NCBI RefSeq assembly: GCF_002221525.1
Contig: NZ_CP011029.1
Span: forward strand, 620,001-684,000
Direction of reading: 5' to 3'
Length of the DNA: 64,000 bases
DNA from: Pseudoalteromonas espejiana DSM 9414
GTDB lineage: Bacteria > Pseudomonadota > Gammaproteobacteria > Enterobacterales > Alteromonadaceae
This document shows, one piece after another, positions 37,923-46,393 of the stretch; position 1 is the stretch's first letter; the number at the start of each line of letters is the position of its first letter. The notes under the pieces were generated by a model. It saw nothing but the letters and a program-made list of their open reading frames with translations, was not told where the DNA came from and searched no databases. The position numbers and the translations under genes are program-made.

Positions 37923-39316
37923 TGAATACACTATTTTGGTTTAGGCGCGATTTGCGCCTTTTTTCTAATGAAGCGCTCATTGAAGCGTTAAATAATGGCG
38001 CTAATCAGGCCATTTTTTTTGTTTGCGAAAAACAATGGCAGCAACATAACACAGCCCCAATACAAATTGATTTACTCAAACGACGTGTTAAATACATACG
38101 CGAGCATTTAGCTGATTTTGGCGTTACGCTGCATGTTATAAGTGCTCCTTATTTTGATGATTGCGATGATGCGCTTTTGTCATTTTGCGATAAAAATAAA
38201 ATAGAACATATTGTTGCAAACACTGAGTATGAGCTAAACGAAGTAAATCGTGATGCGAGAATTTTAGCCAAGTGTGATGATAAAAATATTACCTTTACGT
38301 TATACGAGGGAGATTTAATTGCCCCTGTTGGTAGTGTAAAAAATCAAAGTAACGAAATGTACAAAGTGTTTACGCCTTTTAAAAATCAATGGCTTAAGCA
38401 ACACCAAGACACACATTTTAGTTTATTACCTTGGACTGCTAAAAAAAATAAAATTGATGTAGCCAGCACTGATTTACTAGAAGGGGACGGCAGCTCAGAA
38501 AAGTGGCCAATAGATGATGATAGTTTAGCCAGCATAGTCGATAACTTTATTTGCGATAAAATGAGCAGCTATGATGACCAACGAGATATACCAAGTATAA
38601 AAGGTACTTCGGGTTTGAGCCCTTATTTGGCATTAGGTATTGTGAGCACAAAGCAATTACTAGTAAATATTCAAAACCGCTATCCAGATATTTTAACCAC
38701 TTCAAAAAGCAAAACATTTACGTGGGTTAACGAGCTTATTTGGCGAGAGTTTTACCGACACCTGTTGAGTGAATATACCAAACTTTCGCGCGGAGAAAAC
38801 TTTAACGAAAAGTATAATGCTGTTAAATGGCGCAAAAGTGACAGTGAATTTAAAGCTTGGTGCGAAGGCAAAACAGGTTATCCGTTAGTTGACGCAGCAA
38901 TGAGGCAGTTAGTGCAAACGGGCTGGATGCATAACCGTTTAAGAATGGTTGTAGCAAGCTTTTTAACTAAGCACTTATTAATTGACTGGCGCGAAGGCGA
39001 ACGCTTTTTTATGCAGCACTTAATTGATGGCGATTTAGCCTCTAACAATGGTGGCTGGCAGTGGGCTGCAAGTACCGGATGTGACGCGCAACCTTATTTT
39101 AGAGTATTTAATCCTATTACCCAAAGCGAACGCTTTGATCCTAACGGCAAGTTTATACGTAAATATTTGCCAGAACTCGAAAAAGTACCAGATAAACACA
39201 TACATTTTCCTCATGCATATTTAGCATCAATAGGTGCTGATAAGCAGTGTTACTGGCCTGCAATAGTGGATCATAAAGCAGCGCGAGAACGTGCGTTAGC
39301 TGCATTTAAGGTGTGA
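37922..39316 (+). CDS. phrB: Deoxyribodipyrimidine photolyase (class I CPD photolyase)
   Basis: 464 residues. The N-terminal photolyase Rossmann domain (MNTLFWFRRDLRLFSNEALI) binds an antenna cofactor. The C-terminal FAD domain has FTWVNELIWREFYRHLLSEY, TGWMHNRLRMVVASFLTKHL, GDLASNNGGWQWAASTGCDA and FRVFNPITQSERFDP, the standard CPD photolyase motifs. It splits cyclobutane pyrimidine dimers with blue light. It lies in the RpoE-ChrR cluster between the DUF523 gene (one-base overlap) and the NTF2-like gene (one base apart). Confidence 0.95.
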   Translation: MNTLFWFRRDLRLFSNEALIEALNNGANQAIFFVCEKQWQQHNTAPIQIDLLKRRVKYIREHLADFGVTLHVISAPYFDDCDDALLSFCDKNKIEHIVANTEYELNEVNRDARILAKCDDKNITFTLYEGDLIAPVGSVKNQSNEMYKVFTPFKNQWLKQHQDTHFSLLPWTAKKNKIDVASTDLLEGDGSSEKWPIDDDSLASIVDNFICDKMSSYDDQRDIPSIKGTSGLSPYLALGIVSTKQLLVNIQNRYPDILTTSKSKTFTWVNELIWREFYRHLLSEYTKLSRGENFNEKYNAVKWRKSDSEFKAWCEGKTGYPLVDAAMRQLVQTGWMHNRLRMVVASFLTKHLLIDWREGERFFMQHLIDGDLASNNGGWQWAASTGCDAQPYFRVFNPITQSERFDPNGKFIRKYLPELEKVPDKHIHFPHAYLASIGADKQCYWPAIVDHKAARERALAAFKV

Positions 39317-39317
39317 T

Positions 39318-39746
39318 ATGGAAACAGTATTACCGGTTGCAAAATTTGTAGAAATTTACCAGCAGCTCGACAAAACTAACCTTCATTTACTCGACGAAAT
39401 ATACAGTGAGCAAATAAAATTTGTAGATCCGATGCACGAAATAAATGGTTTGGGTGAGCTTACTCGATATTTTTCAAACCTATACAGTAACGTAAAGCAT
39501 TGTCAGTTTGATATTAGCGACACCTATGAGAGTGACGATAAAGCATTTTTGTACTGGACTATGCATTATGCGCATCCAAAGCTTGCTTCAGGAAAAACCA
39601 TTTCTGTAGAAGGCCACAGCAAGCTTGTGTTTAACGACGGAAAAATTATAAACCACCGAGATTACTTTAATGTTGGCGAAATGCTTTACAAGCATATTCC
39701 TTTATTAGGTGGCGTTATAAATTACATTGATAAGCGAGCAGGGTAG
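39318..39746 (+). CDS. NTF2-like / SnoaL family protein
   Basis: 142 residues with the alpha-plus-beta NTF2 cone: a helical start (VAKFVEIYQQLDKTNLHLLD), IYSEQIKFVDPMHEINGLGE, then strands (AFLYWTMHYAHPKLASGKT, VEGHSKLVFNDGKIINHRDY). The last motif, with HRDYF, is common in members of this cluster. It may bind a hydrophobic ligand such as an oxidised lipid; catalysis is not shown. It is packed between phrB and the SDR gene with one- and two-base gaps, so it certainly belongs to the same operon. Confidence 0.85.
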   Translation: METVLPVAKFVEIYQQLDKTNLHLLDEIYSEQIKFVDPMHEINGLGELTRYFSNLYSNVKHCQFDISDTYESDDKAFLYWTMHYAHPKLASGKTISVEGHSKLVFNDGKIINHRDYFNVGEMLYKHIPLLGGVINYIDKRAG

Positions 39747-39748
39747 CT

Positions 39749-40459
39749 ATGAATATATTAATTACGGGCGCAACCTCAGGCATTGGTGAACAACTTGCAA
39801 TAAAATATGCAAAGCAAGGAAATACCGTTATTGCATGTGGTAGAAACCTTGAAAAGCTATCTGAGCTTGAAAAGCATACTAATATTAAAGCATGCCAATT
39901 TGATGCTACTGATTTGGCCGATATAAAACAGGCAACGCTTGGTTTTCCAGCGTTTGATAAAGTTATTCTTAACGCAGGAAACTGCGAGTACGTTGATGAC
40001 GCCCGTAACTTTGATAGTGCTTTGTTTGAGCGTGTTATTTCGGTTAATTTACTCGCTATGGGCTACTGCCTTGAGGCATTATTGCCGAAAATAAGCTCTG
40101 GCGGTCAGCTTGTGTTGGTAAGTTCAAGTGTTACGTATTTACCTTTACCTCGCTCAGAGGCTTATGGTGCTTCAAAAGCTGGCGTTAGTTATTTAGCAAA
40201 AAGTTTAGCAATAGACTTAAACGATGTAGATGTCACTTTAGTACATCCAGGTTTTGTAAAAACCCCACTAACTGATAAAAACGACTTTCCAATGCCCATG
40301 GCTGTTACCGCAGAGCAAGCTGCCGATTACATGCTTAAAGGTATTAATAAGCGCCGTAAAGAAGTTCATTTTCCGTATCGTTTTACGCTTTTTTTAAAAG
40401 CACTTCGTATATTACCGTTACCACTTTGGTTACGTTTAGCAAAAGGATTAACCCGTTGA
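39749..40459 (+). CDS. Short-chain dehydrogenase/reductase (SDR)
   Basis: 236 residues with the classical SDR pattern: the cofactor loop GATSGIGEQLAIKYAKQG, NAG in VILNAGNCEYV, catalytic Ser in LVLVSSSVTYLPLP and YGASKAGVSYLAK with Tyr and Lys. The Arg of ACGRNLEKL after strand 2 suggests NADP(H). The substrate is unknown; its place among lipid-modifying genes of the RpoE-ChrR cluster suggests an oxidised fatty acid or aldehyde. The end overlaps the FAD enzyme gene by four bases. Confidence 0.9.
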   Translation: MNILITGATSGIGEQLAIKYAKQGNTVIACGRNLEKLSELEKHTNIKACQFDATDLADIKQATLGFPAFDKVILNAGNCEYVDDARNFDSALFERVISVNLLAMGYCLEALLPKISSGGQLVLVSSSVTYLPLPRSEAYGASKAGVSYLAKSLAIDLNDVDVTLVHPGFVKTPLTDKNDFPMPMAVTAEQAADYMLKGINKRRKEVHFPYRFTLFLKALRILPLPLWLRLAKGLTR

Positions 40460-41712
40460 AAAAAATAGCAATAATAGGTTCTGGCGTATCGGGGTTAACC
40501 TGTGCTCATTTACTACATAAGCATTATGACGTAACAGTATTTGAAAAAAATGATTATATTGGTGGTCATACAGCGACGGTAGATATAACAGATGGTGGTA
40601 TTAAGCGTGCTATTGATACTGGCTTTATTGTATTTAATGACCGCACATACCCTTACTTTGAAAAACTACTAGCAAGAATTGGTATTGACCGCCAAGAAAC
40701 GCAAATGAGTTTTAGTGTGCATAACCAAGCTACAGGTTTTGAATATAACGGCCACACATTTGCGAGTTTATTTGCACAAAAAAGAAATATATTCAGACCA
40801 AAGTTTTGGCGTTTATTAAGCGACATAGTTAAGTTTAATAAGCTATGTAAAGCAATGCATAGTGAGCAAAGCTACAAAAAAGATCAAACATTAGGGCAAT
40901 TGCTTGACGATAATGGGTTTAACGATTTTTTTAAATACCATTATATACTTCCTATGGGTGCGGCCATTTGGTCAACCAGTATTAAAGAAATGCAAAATGT
41001 GGGTGTAGAGTTTTTTGTTAACTTTTTTTATAACCATGGCTTGCTTGATGTAACCAACAGACCCCAATGGTATGTGATCCCAGGTGGTTCTAGGCAGTAT
41101 ATAAAGCCGTTGATAAAAGGCTTTGCAGAAAAAATAAAATTAAACAGCAATATCCAATCTGTATCACGCGCTGATGATAATGTAACTATTACTTTTGAAA
41201 ACGGCGCGCAAGAGCACTTCGACAAAGTTGTGTTTGCATGTCATTCCGACCAAGCTCTTGCATTACTTAACGATGCCACAGAGCAAGAACAATCAGTACT
41301 AGGTGCCATTCCGTATACAGAAAATTCGGTAGTGCTGCACTCAGACACAAGCCTGTTGCCCGATAGAAAGGCTGCTTGGGCAAGTTGGAATTATTTACTA
41401 AATAATAATACCGACAAAGCGGCAGTGGTAACTTATTCAATGAATATTTTACAAGGTATTGATTCTGATACTCAATATTGTGTGACCCTTAATCACCTTG
41501 AGGGAATTGATGAAGCTAAAATTTTACGCGAGTTTACCTATCACCACCCTGTATTTAATGAGTCATCTATTGCAGCGCAAAATCTTAAACACACAGTAGA
41601 TGGCCAAAATAATAGCTTTTTTTGCGGTGCGTATTGGTACAACGGTTTTCATGAAGATGGTGTGCGAAGCGGTGTAGATGTAGCTAGGCAATTAGGTGTT
41701 GAATTTGAATAG
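40456..41712 (+). CDS. FAD-dependent amine-oxidase-like protein (candidate fatty-acid desaturase, UfaD-like)
   Basis: 418 residues from TTG 40456, which overlaps the SDR stop (TTGA) and has AAAGGA upstream. A GTG at 40426 lies deep in the SDR gene and is less likely. The FAD motif is IAIIGSGVSGLTCAHLL, followed by VFEKNDYIGGHTATV, and the C-terminus has FFCGAYWYNGFHEDGVRSGV, typical of the NAD/FAD-binding amine oxidase group found beside DUF1365 and Cfa genes. Related ChrR-controlled genes of Rhodobacter are, as I recall, needed for furan fatty acid synthesis. The reaction here is inferred. Confidence 0.85.
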   Translation: MKKIAIIGSGVSGLTCAHLLHKHYDVTVFEKNDYIGGHTATVDITDGGIKRAIDTGFIVFNDRTYPYFEKLLARIGIDRQETQMSFSVHNQATGFEYNGHTFASLFAQKRNIFRPKFWRLLSDIVKFNKLCKAMHSEQSYKKDQTLGQLLDDNGFNDFFKYHYILPMGAAIWSTSIKEMQNVGVEFFVNFFYNHGLLDVTNRPQWYVIPGGSRQYIKPLIKGFAEKIKLNSNIQSVSRADDNVTITFENGAQEHFDKVVFACHSDQALALLNDATEQEQSVLGAIPYTENSVVLHSDTSLLPDRKAAWASWNYLLNNNTDKAAVVTYSMNILQGIDSDTQYCVTLNHLEGIDEAKILREFTYHHPVFNESSIAAQNLKHTVDGQNNSFFCGAYWYNGFHEDGVRSGVDVARQLGVEFE

Positions 41713-42442
41713 CGCCGTTTACTTAGGCGATGTTAGGCATCGCCGTTTTGCTGTAAAAAGCCATCAGTTTAAGTACCCACTTTACATGATGTGGGTTGAC
41801 CTTAAAAACCCACTATTACTTAATAATATCCACCCTATGCTAGGTACTTTTGGGTTTAAAGCTCTTCGCTTTAACCAGGCAGATTACCTAGAAATAACGC
41901 AAGGTTCGGAGCCTTTAAATATTATTGAGCGTGCGCAGTGCCAAATTGAAAAATTAGGGGTTAATAAAAAATTTTCCCATATTTATATGTTGGGGCAATT
42001 GAGGTGTTTAGGTATTTATTTTAGCCCGGTTAATTTTTACTTTTATGGCAATAGTGAAGACAATTTTGAGTACATGGTGGCTGAAGTGAGTAATACACCG
42101 TGGAATGAACGTCACTATTATTTAGTACCTTTACAAAAAAAAGTGAACTTTAAGAAGGTGTTTTCCGTATCACCCTTTATGAATTTGGATATGGACTACC
42201 ATTGGCATGTAAAACACACTGCTGATAACACATTAATTCATATAGAAAATAAACGTGGTGACGAGTTATTGTTTGACGCATCATTACGATTAAAGCGAAG
42301 TCAGCTAACAAAACAACAGATAAGCGTGCTGCTAAAGCAGTTCCCTGCTATGACTTGGTCTATTTTCAAAGGTATTTATGTTCAGGCACTAAAGTTATTT
42401 ATAAAAAGGGTTCCTTTTTTAGGTCATTCAGGGAAGCCCTAG
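41705..42442 (+). CDS. DUF1365 family protein
   Basis: About 245 residues. I favour TTG 41705 (NSAVYLGDVRHRRFAVKSHQ), with AGGTG six bases upstream and an eight-base overlap with the previous stop; GTG 41696 is an alternative. Family marks are HRRF..H.F.YPLYMMWVDL, CLGIYFSPVNFYFYG, VAEVSNTPWNERHYY and FSVSPFMNLDMDYHW. DUF1365 genes regularly pair with an FAD amine-oxidase-like gene and a cyclopropane-synthase-like gene, as here, so a role in altering membrane fatty acids is inferred. No cofactor site is evident. Confidence 0.88.
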   Translation: MNSAVYLGDVRHRRFAVKSHQFKYPLYMMWVDLKNPLLLNNIHPMLGTFGFKALRFNQADYLEITQGSEPLNIIERAQCQIEKLGVNKKFSHIYMLGQLRCLGIYFSPVNFYFYGNSEDNFEYMVAEVSNTPWNERHYYLVPLQKKVNFKKVFSVSPFMNLDMDYHWHVKHTADNTLIHIENKRGDELLFDASLRLKRSQLTKQQISVLLKQFPAMTWSIFKGIYVQALKLFIKRVPFLGHSGKP

Positions 42443-42495
42443 TATATTAACTGATAGGTACACGCCGGTAGTTATATAATTATAAAGGGTTTAAA

Positions 42496-43758
42496 ATGGA
42501 AAAAGTGTCGAGTATAAGCTGCCAAGAGCAAACTGGTTGGTTTACTAATTTATATAAAAAGCTAGTCACAAAAGCCTTTTCAAGCATTGAAACGGGCCAA
42601 ATTGTACTTGTAGAGAACAACAACTCTACGGTTTTTGGTAACCAACATGCTGACTTAAAAACCACTATTACTGTTAACGATACCGCCATGTATAAAGCGT
42701 TCGCGCTTTCTGGCAGCGTTGGTGCCGGGGAGTCTTATATACTCGGTCATTGGTCGTGCGACAACCTCACTAAATTAATCGAAATCTTTGCAATTAATCA
42801 AGACCAACTCGACGCATTTGAGAAAAAGTTCTCCTTCTTTAGTGGTTTAGCCCATCGATTTAATCATATTAAAAATAGCAATTCAGAGTTAGGCTCTAAA
42901 AAAAATATTGTTGCTCATTACGACCTTGGTAATGATTTATATGAGTCATTTTTAAGTAAAGAGATGCTGTATTCGTGTGCGGTATACCCTTCGCAAAATG
43001 CTAGCCTTGAGCAAGCACAGCAAAATAAACTTAAGAAAATTTGTGAACAAGTTGAAATTAATGAAGGTGATACAATTGTAGAGATTGGCACAGGCTGGGG
43101 CGCATTTGCAATTTATGCGGCTACTCATTACAACTGTCATGTTACAACAACAACCATTTCTGATGAACAGTACGCGTATGTCGAAAACAAAATTAAAGAG
43201 CTTGGGCTTGAGCAAAACATTACGCTCTTAAAGCTTGATTATCGGTTGCTTAAAGGGCAATACGACAAGCTTGTATCTATCGAAATGATAGAGGCGGTAG
43301 GGCATGAGTATTTGCCTAGCTTTTTTAAGCAATGTAATAGCTTATTAAAAGAAGATGGCTCAATGTTGATTCAGGCAATAACCATTGGCGATCAACGCTA
43401 TCAACATTACTTAAAAAATTCAGACTTTATTCAACAGTATATTTTCCCTGGTGGCTGCTTACCCTCACTTAATGAAATGAGCGAGCAAATTAAAAATAAC
43501 ACTAACATGGTTATTCATACCGTTAACGACATTGGTGCCCACTACGCCAGAACGCTTGCCGATTGGCGTACAAAATTTTTAGATAATTGGCACACCTTAG
43601 ATAGCAATAAGTTTGACGAGCGCTTTCAGCGTTTGTGGTTATTTTATTTTGCTTACTGCGAGGGCGCCTTTAGAACACGCGCTACCAGTACAGTTCATTT
43701 AATGGCACGTAAACCTCGTTTTGTAAGTCAAAATGACGAAATTGCCCTTAATTATTAA
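42496..43758 (+). CDS. cfa: Cyclopropane-fatty-acyl-phospholipid synthase family methyltransferase
   Basis: 420 residues. The N-terminal third is the Cfa lipid-binding region (GAGESYILGHWSCDNLTKLI). The SAM-dependent methyltransferase core has VEIGTGWGAFAIYAA (about residue 196), SIEMIEAVGHEYLPSFF and SDFIQQYIFPGGCLPS. It methylates unsaturated phospholipid acyl chains, making either cyclopropane rings or methyl-branched chains. The neighbouring FAD and DUF1365 genes favour the branched or furan route (UfaM-like), but that is inference. It lies 53 bases after DUF1365 and overlaps the DUF2878 gene by 26 bases. Confidence 0.92.
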   Translation: MEKVSSISCQEQTGWFTNLYKKLVTKAFSSIETGQIVLVENNNSTVFGNQHADLKTTITVNDTAMYKAFALSGSVGAGESYILGHWSCDNLTKLIEIFAINQDQLDAFEKKFSFFSGLAHRFNHIKNSNSELGSKKNIVAHYDLGNDLYESFLSKEMLYSCAVYPSQNASLEQAQQNKLKKICEQVEINEGDTIVEIGTGWGAFAIYAATHYNCHVTTTTISDEQYAYVENKIKELGLEQNITLLKLDYRLLKGQYDKLVSIEMIEAVGHEYLPSFFKQCNSLLKEDGSMLIQAITIGDQRYQHYLKNSDFIQQYIFPGGCLPSLNEMSEQIKNNTNMVIHTVNDIGAHYARTLADWRTKFLDNWHTLDSNKFDERFQRLWLFYFAYCEGAFRTRATSTVHLMARKPRFVSQNDEIALNY

Positions 43759-44242
43759 TTTTGTGCTTTTTCAAACAGTGTGGTTTTTATCACTGTTTTT
43801 AGAAGCTGACTCTCTTCCTTATACCTTGACCATTGTTGTGCTTATGTTTGCTTTATCTAAGCAGCATAAGCACGATGCACTCATTTTGCTCAAAGGCTTA
43901 CCCATAGCGTTGCTTGGTGAATATATTGCAGTAAACTTAAATTTACTTGAGTTTGAAGTTTGGCCATTCCCTTTATGGCTTGTTGTTTTATGGGCGGCTT
44001 TGTTGCTATGTATTAACACCTCAATGTCATTTTTGAATGGGCTGAAGTTTTGGCAAGCCTACTTAGTGTGTTTAGCTTTTGCGCCTATTAGTTATTACTC
44101 TGGCGCTCAGTTTGGTGTGCTTACTATTTATAAGCCGCTTTGGTTATTTTGGTTGATTTATGGTGCTATTTGGGCTGCTGGGTTTACTTTAATTCTTGTT
44201 ATTAATTCAAAAATAGCGTCATTTCTAAAGTTTAGTAAATAA
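43733..44242 (+). CDS. DUF2878 membrane protein
   Basis: 169 residues with five or six hydrophobic segments (FVLFQTVWFLSLFLEADSLP at the start, LWLVVLWAALLLCINTSMSF in the middle, LWLFWLIYGAIWAAGF near the end). It matches the DUF2878 family, inner-membrane proteins linked to the Cfa/DUF1365 cluster. The ATG at 43733 lies inside cfa (26-base overlap). It may handle or flip the modified lipid, but nothing in the sequence shows this directly. Confidence 0.8.
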   Translation: MTKLPLIINFVLFQTVWFLSLFLEADSLPYTLTIVVLMFALSKQHKHDALILLKGLPIALLGEYIAVNLNLLEFEVWPFPLWLVVLWAALLLCINTSMSFLNGLKFWQAYLVCLAFAPISYYSGAQFGVLTIYKPLWLFWLIYGAIWAAGFTLILVINSKIASFLKFSK

Positions 44243-44256
44243 CAGTAGGAGGTTTT

Positions 44257-44763
44257 ATGAACCCTTCAGCAAAAGTATGTTTATTACTTGTGTGCATTAG
44301 TTTTGCTTCCTTAGTGTCACCCTGTAGCGCTGCGAAAACAAATTTTAAAAAGGTGGGTGATGCACGCATGGAGTACTTATTTTGGGATGTATACGACGCG
44401 AGCCTTTATACACCTTCTGGGCAGTATGAAAGTGGTAGTAACCCAGTAAAATTTACGCTTACCTACTTACGCGATTTTGCCGCAAAAGACATAGTAAAAG
44501 CAACAAAGGAGCAGTGGCAGCATTTAGGAAAAACCGATTTAGCCCCTAAATATGCCTCGCAACTTTTAGCAATGTGGCCGGATATAAAAAAAGGTGAGTC
44601 ACTTAGTTTAAAAACTTCGGACTCTGGGGTAGCTCGCTTTTATCATGATGGGGAGCTACTTGGTGAAATATCAGACCCAGATTTTGCCGCTGATTTTTTA
44701 GCCATTTGGCTAAGCCCCCAAACATCGGAGCCAAAACTTCGTAAACAACTATTAGGGATTTGA
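44257..44763 (+). CDS. Exported chalcone-isomerase-like protein
   Basis: 168 residues with a signal peptide (residues 1-26, ending SPCSAA). The mature part has the chalcone isomerase-like fold signature: MEYLFWDVYDASLYTPSGQY, LTYLRDFAAKDIVKATKEQW and VARFYHDGELLGEISDPDFA. Related non-plant proteins bind fatty acids rather than isomerise flavonoids, which fits a periplasmic lipid-binding role in this cluster. AGGAGG-like sequence precedes the ATG. One base separates it from the next gene. Confidence 0.85.
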   Translation: MNPSAKVCLLLVCISFASLVSPCSAAKTNFKKVGDARMEYLFWDVYDASLYTPSGQYESGSNPVKFTLTYLRDFAAKDIVKATKEQWQHLGKTDLAPKYASQLLAMWPDIKKGESLSLKTSDSGVARFYHDGELLGEISDPDFAADFLAIWLSPQTSEPKLRKQLLGI

Positions 44764-44764
44764 T

Positions 44765-45304
44765 ATGCGTAATTTTAACACTTTTACTAAACTGTTGATT
44801 TTAGCTTGCACACTGTTTTTAGTAAGTTGCTCTGCGCCTAAAGTAGAGCATTATAATGACAGTAACCCAGAATTTGATTTTAAATCATTTTTTAATGGCA
44901 AATTAAAAGCCTACGGCGTTGTACAAGATTATAAAGGTGAACTAACCCGCAAGCTCGTAGTTGAAATGAATGCGACGTGGGAGGGCAATCGAGGCGTTAT
45001 AGAAGAAGATTTTGTGTATGACGATGGTGAAACACAAAAACGTATTTGGTATGTCACTTTAAATAACGATAACAGCTTAATTGGCCGTGCCGATGATGTG
45101 CTTGGTACTGCGACAGGTAAAAGCGCCGGAAGTGTTTTTCATTGGAATTATAATGTGGCACTGCCGTATGACGGCAGTACGCTTGAGGTTAATTTTGATG
45201 ATTGGATGTACCTGGTTACACAATCGCGCTTGATAAACCGTACGTCTATTGTTAAGTTTGGTGTCGAGGTTGGGGAAGTGACCTTAGTGATCGAAAAAAT
45301 ATAG
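44765..45304 (+). CDS. DUF3833 lipoprotein
   Basis: 179 residues with a lipoprotein signal ending at Cys22 (LFLVSC). The body is a lipocalin-like run of strands: FKSFFNGKLKAYGVVQDYKG, LIGRADDVLGTATGKSAGSV, NVALPYDGSTLEVNFDDWMY. DUF3833 proteins are regularly the last member of the sigma/photolyase/Cfa cluster. It is probably an outer- or inner-membrane-tethered carrier for modified lipids. Function inferred. Confidence 0.85.
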   Translation: MRNFNTFTKLLILACTLFLVSCSAPKVEHYNDSNPEFDFKSFFNGKLKAYGVVQDYKGELTRKLVVEMNATWEGNRGVIEEDFVYDDGETQKRIWYVTLNNDNSLIGRADDVLGTATGKSAGSVFHWNYNVALPYDGSTLEVNFDDWMYLVTQSRLINRTSIVKFGVEVGEVTLVIEKI

Positions 45305-45320
45305 AGCAGTTTGTTGTTTC

Positions 45321-45353
45321 AAGTGCGCCTTTTGTGCACTTAAATTAAGTTTT
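45321..45353 (+). terminator. Possible terminator of the RpoE-ChrR cluster
   Basis: Arms AAGTGCGC and GTGCACTT (45321-45328, 45334-45341) make an eight-pair stem with one G-U, 17 bases after the DUF3833 stop. The following T-run is weak and broken, so the call is tentative. Confidence 0.4.
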
Positions 45354-45510
45354 AGTTAACCCAACACGCTGTATTTTACCGAGAATTATTAAAATTTTAC
45401 GCATTTTCGAAGTATTTAGGCAAAAAACGCAATTTGCTGTTGCTAACTCCTTAAAAATGCATAAAGATAGGTTTTGCGAAGGCAAAATAATAACGAATAG
45501 GAATCTAACA

Positions 45511-45786
45511 ATGAATAAAGCTCAATTAGTTGAAAAAATCGCTACTGATGCAGAAATCTCTAAAGCTGCTGCTACACGTGCACTTGACGCGTTTACTGGC
45601 GCTGTAACTACTTCTTTAAAAGAAGGTAATTCAGTTGCATTAGTAGGTTTTGGTACTTTCTCAGTTAAAGAACGTGCAGCACGTACTGGCCGTAACCCTC
45701 AAACGGGTGCTGAGATCCAAATCGCAGCGGCAACTATCCCAAGCTTTAAAGCAGGTAAAGGTCTTAAAGACCAAGTAAACCCTTAA
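45511..45786 (+). CDS. hupB: DNA-binding protein HU-beta
   Basis: 91 residues, one of the most abundant nucleoid proteins, bending DNA as a dimer. The whole chain fits the HU/IHF family: [40 protein letters not shown] and [19 protein letters not shown]. The [15 protein letters not shown] stretch is nearer to E. coli HU-beta than HU-alpha. ATG 45511 has AGGA eight bases upstream; an in-frame extension to 45457 is not HU-like. It has its own long leader and a strong terminator, so it is a single-gene unit. Confidence 0.96.
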   Translation: MNKAQLVEKIATDAEISKAAATRALDAFTGAVTTSLKEGNSVALVGFGTFSVKERAARTGRNPQTGAEIQIAAATIPSFKAGKGLKDQVNP

Positions 45787-45808
45787 TTGGCGCTTTACAG
45801 AATTTTTT

Positions 45809-45838
45809 AAAAAAGAGCTATTTAGCTCTTTTTTTTTG
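45809..45838 (+). terminator. Rho-independent terminator of hupB
   Basis: Arms AAAGAGCTA (45812-45820) and TAGCTCTTT (45823-45831) with a two-base loop, then a run of Ts to 45837. It is 25 bases after the hupB stop. Confidence 0.9.
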
Positions 45839-45843
45839 CCTTC

Positions 45844-45869
45844 AAAAAAAGCCACGAATAGTGGCTTTT
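45844..45869 (-). terminator. Rho-independent terminator of ilvIH
   Basis: Arms AAAAGCCAC (45847-45855) and GTGGCTTTT (45861-45869) with a five-base loop. Read leftward, seven Ts follow. It closes the leftward ilvIH message and stands back-to-back with the hupB terminator. Confidence 0.88.
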
Positions 45870-45895
45870 AATTTATAAATTTAGTTAAGCAGGCT

Positions 45896-46393
45896 TTATG
45901 CTTTTAAGGCCTTATCACCACGGCCAATACCTACAGCGCCTGAGCGTACCACTTCAATAATATCTGTTTCATGACGCAAGGTGTCTAAAAACGATTCTAT
46001 TTTATCTGTACTACTTACCAGTTGTAAGCTGTAGCTTTGGCGTCCCATATCTAAAATAGCACCTTGGAACACATCTACAACGCGTGTAACAGCAGCGCGG
46101 GTGGTTTCGTCTTGGGCAAATACTTTTACTAGTAATAGTTCACGTTCTATGTGACTCATCTCTGTTAAATCAATAATTTTTAGTACATCAACTAACTTAT
46201 TAACTTGTTTAGTGATTTGTTCAACAATTCTGTCATTGCCCATTGTTGTTATGGTAATACGTGATAATGACTCATCATCGGTTGTGCCTACAGTTAAGCT
46301 ATCTATGTTGTACGCACGTTGTGAAAAAAGCCCTACAATGCGCGACAAAGCACCAGGTTCATTTTCTAATAATATAGATAATATACGACGCAT
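45896..46393 (-). CDS. ilvH: Acetolactate synthase, small regulatory subunit
   Basis: 165 residues with an N-terminal ACT domain (RRILSILLENEPGALSRIVG, NIDSLTVGTTDDESLSRITI) and a C-terminal regulatory domain (DIIEVVRSGAVGIGRGDK). It activates the large subunit and confers valine feedback inhibition. Its ATG overlaps the ilvI stop by one base (TAATG), so the two are translationally coupled. The length is typical of IlvH. Confidence 0.96.
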   Translation of the reverse strand: MRRILSILLENEPGALSRIVGLFSQRAYNIDSLTVGTTDDESLSRITITTMGNDRIVEQITKQVNKLVDVLKIIDLTEMSHIERELLLVKVFAQDETTRAAVTRVVDVFQGAILDMGRQSYSLQLVSSTDKIESFLDTLRHETDIIEVVRSGAVGIGRGDKALKA

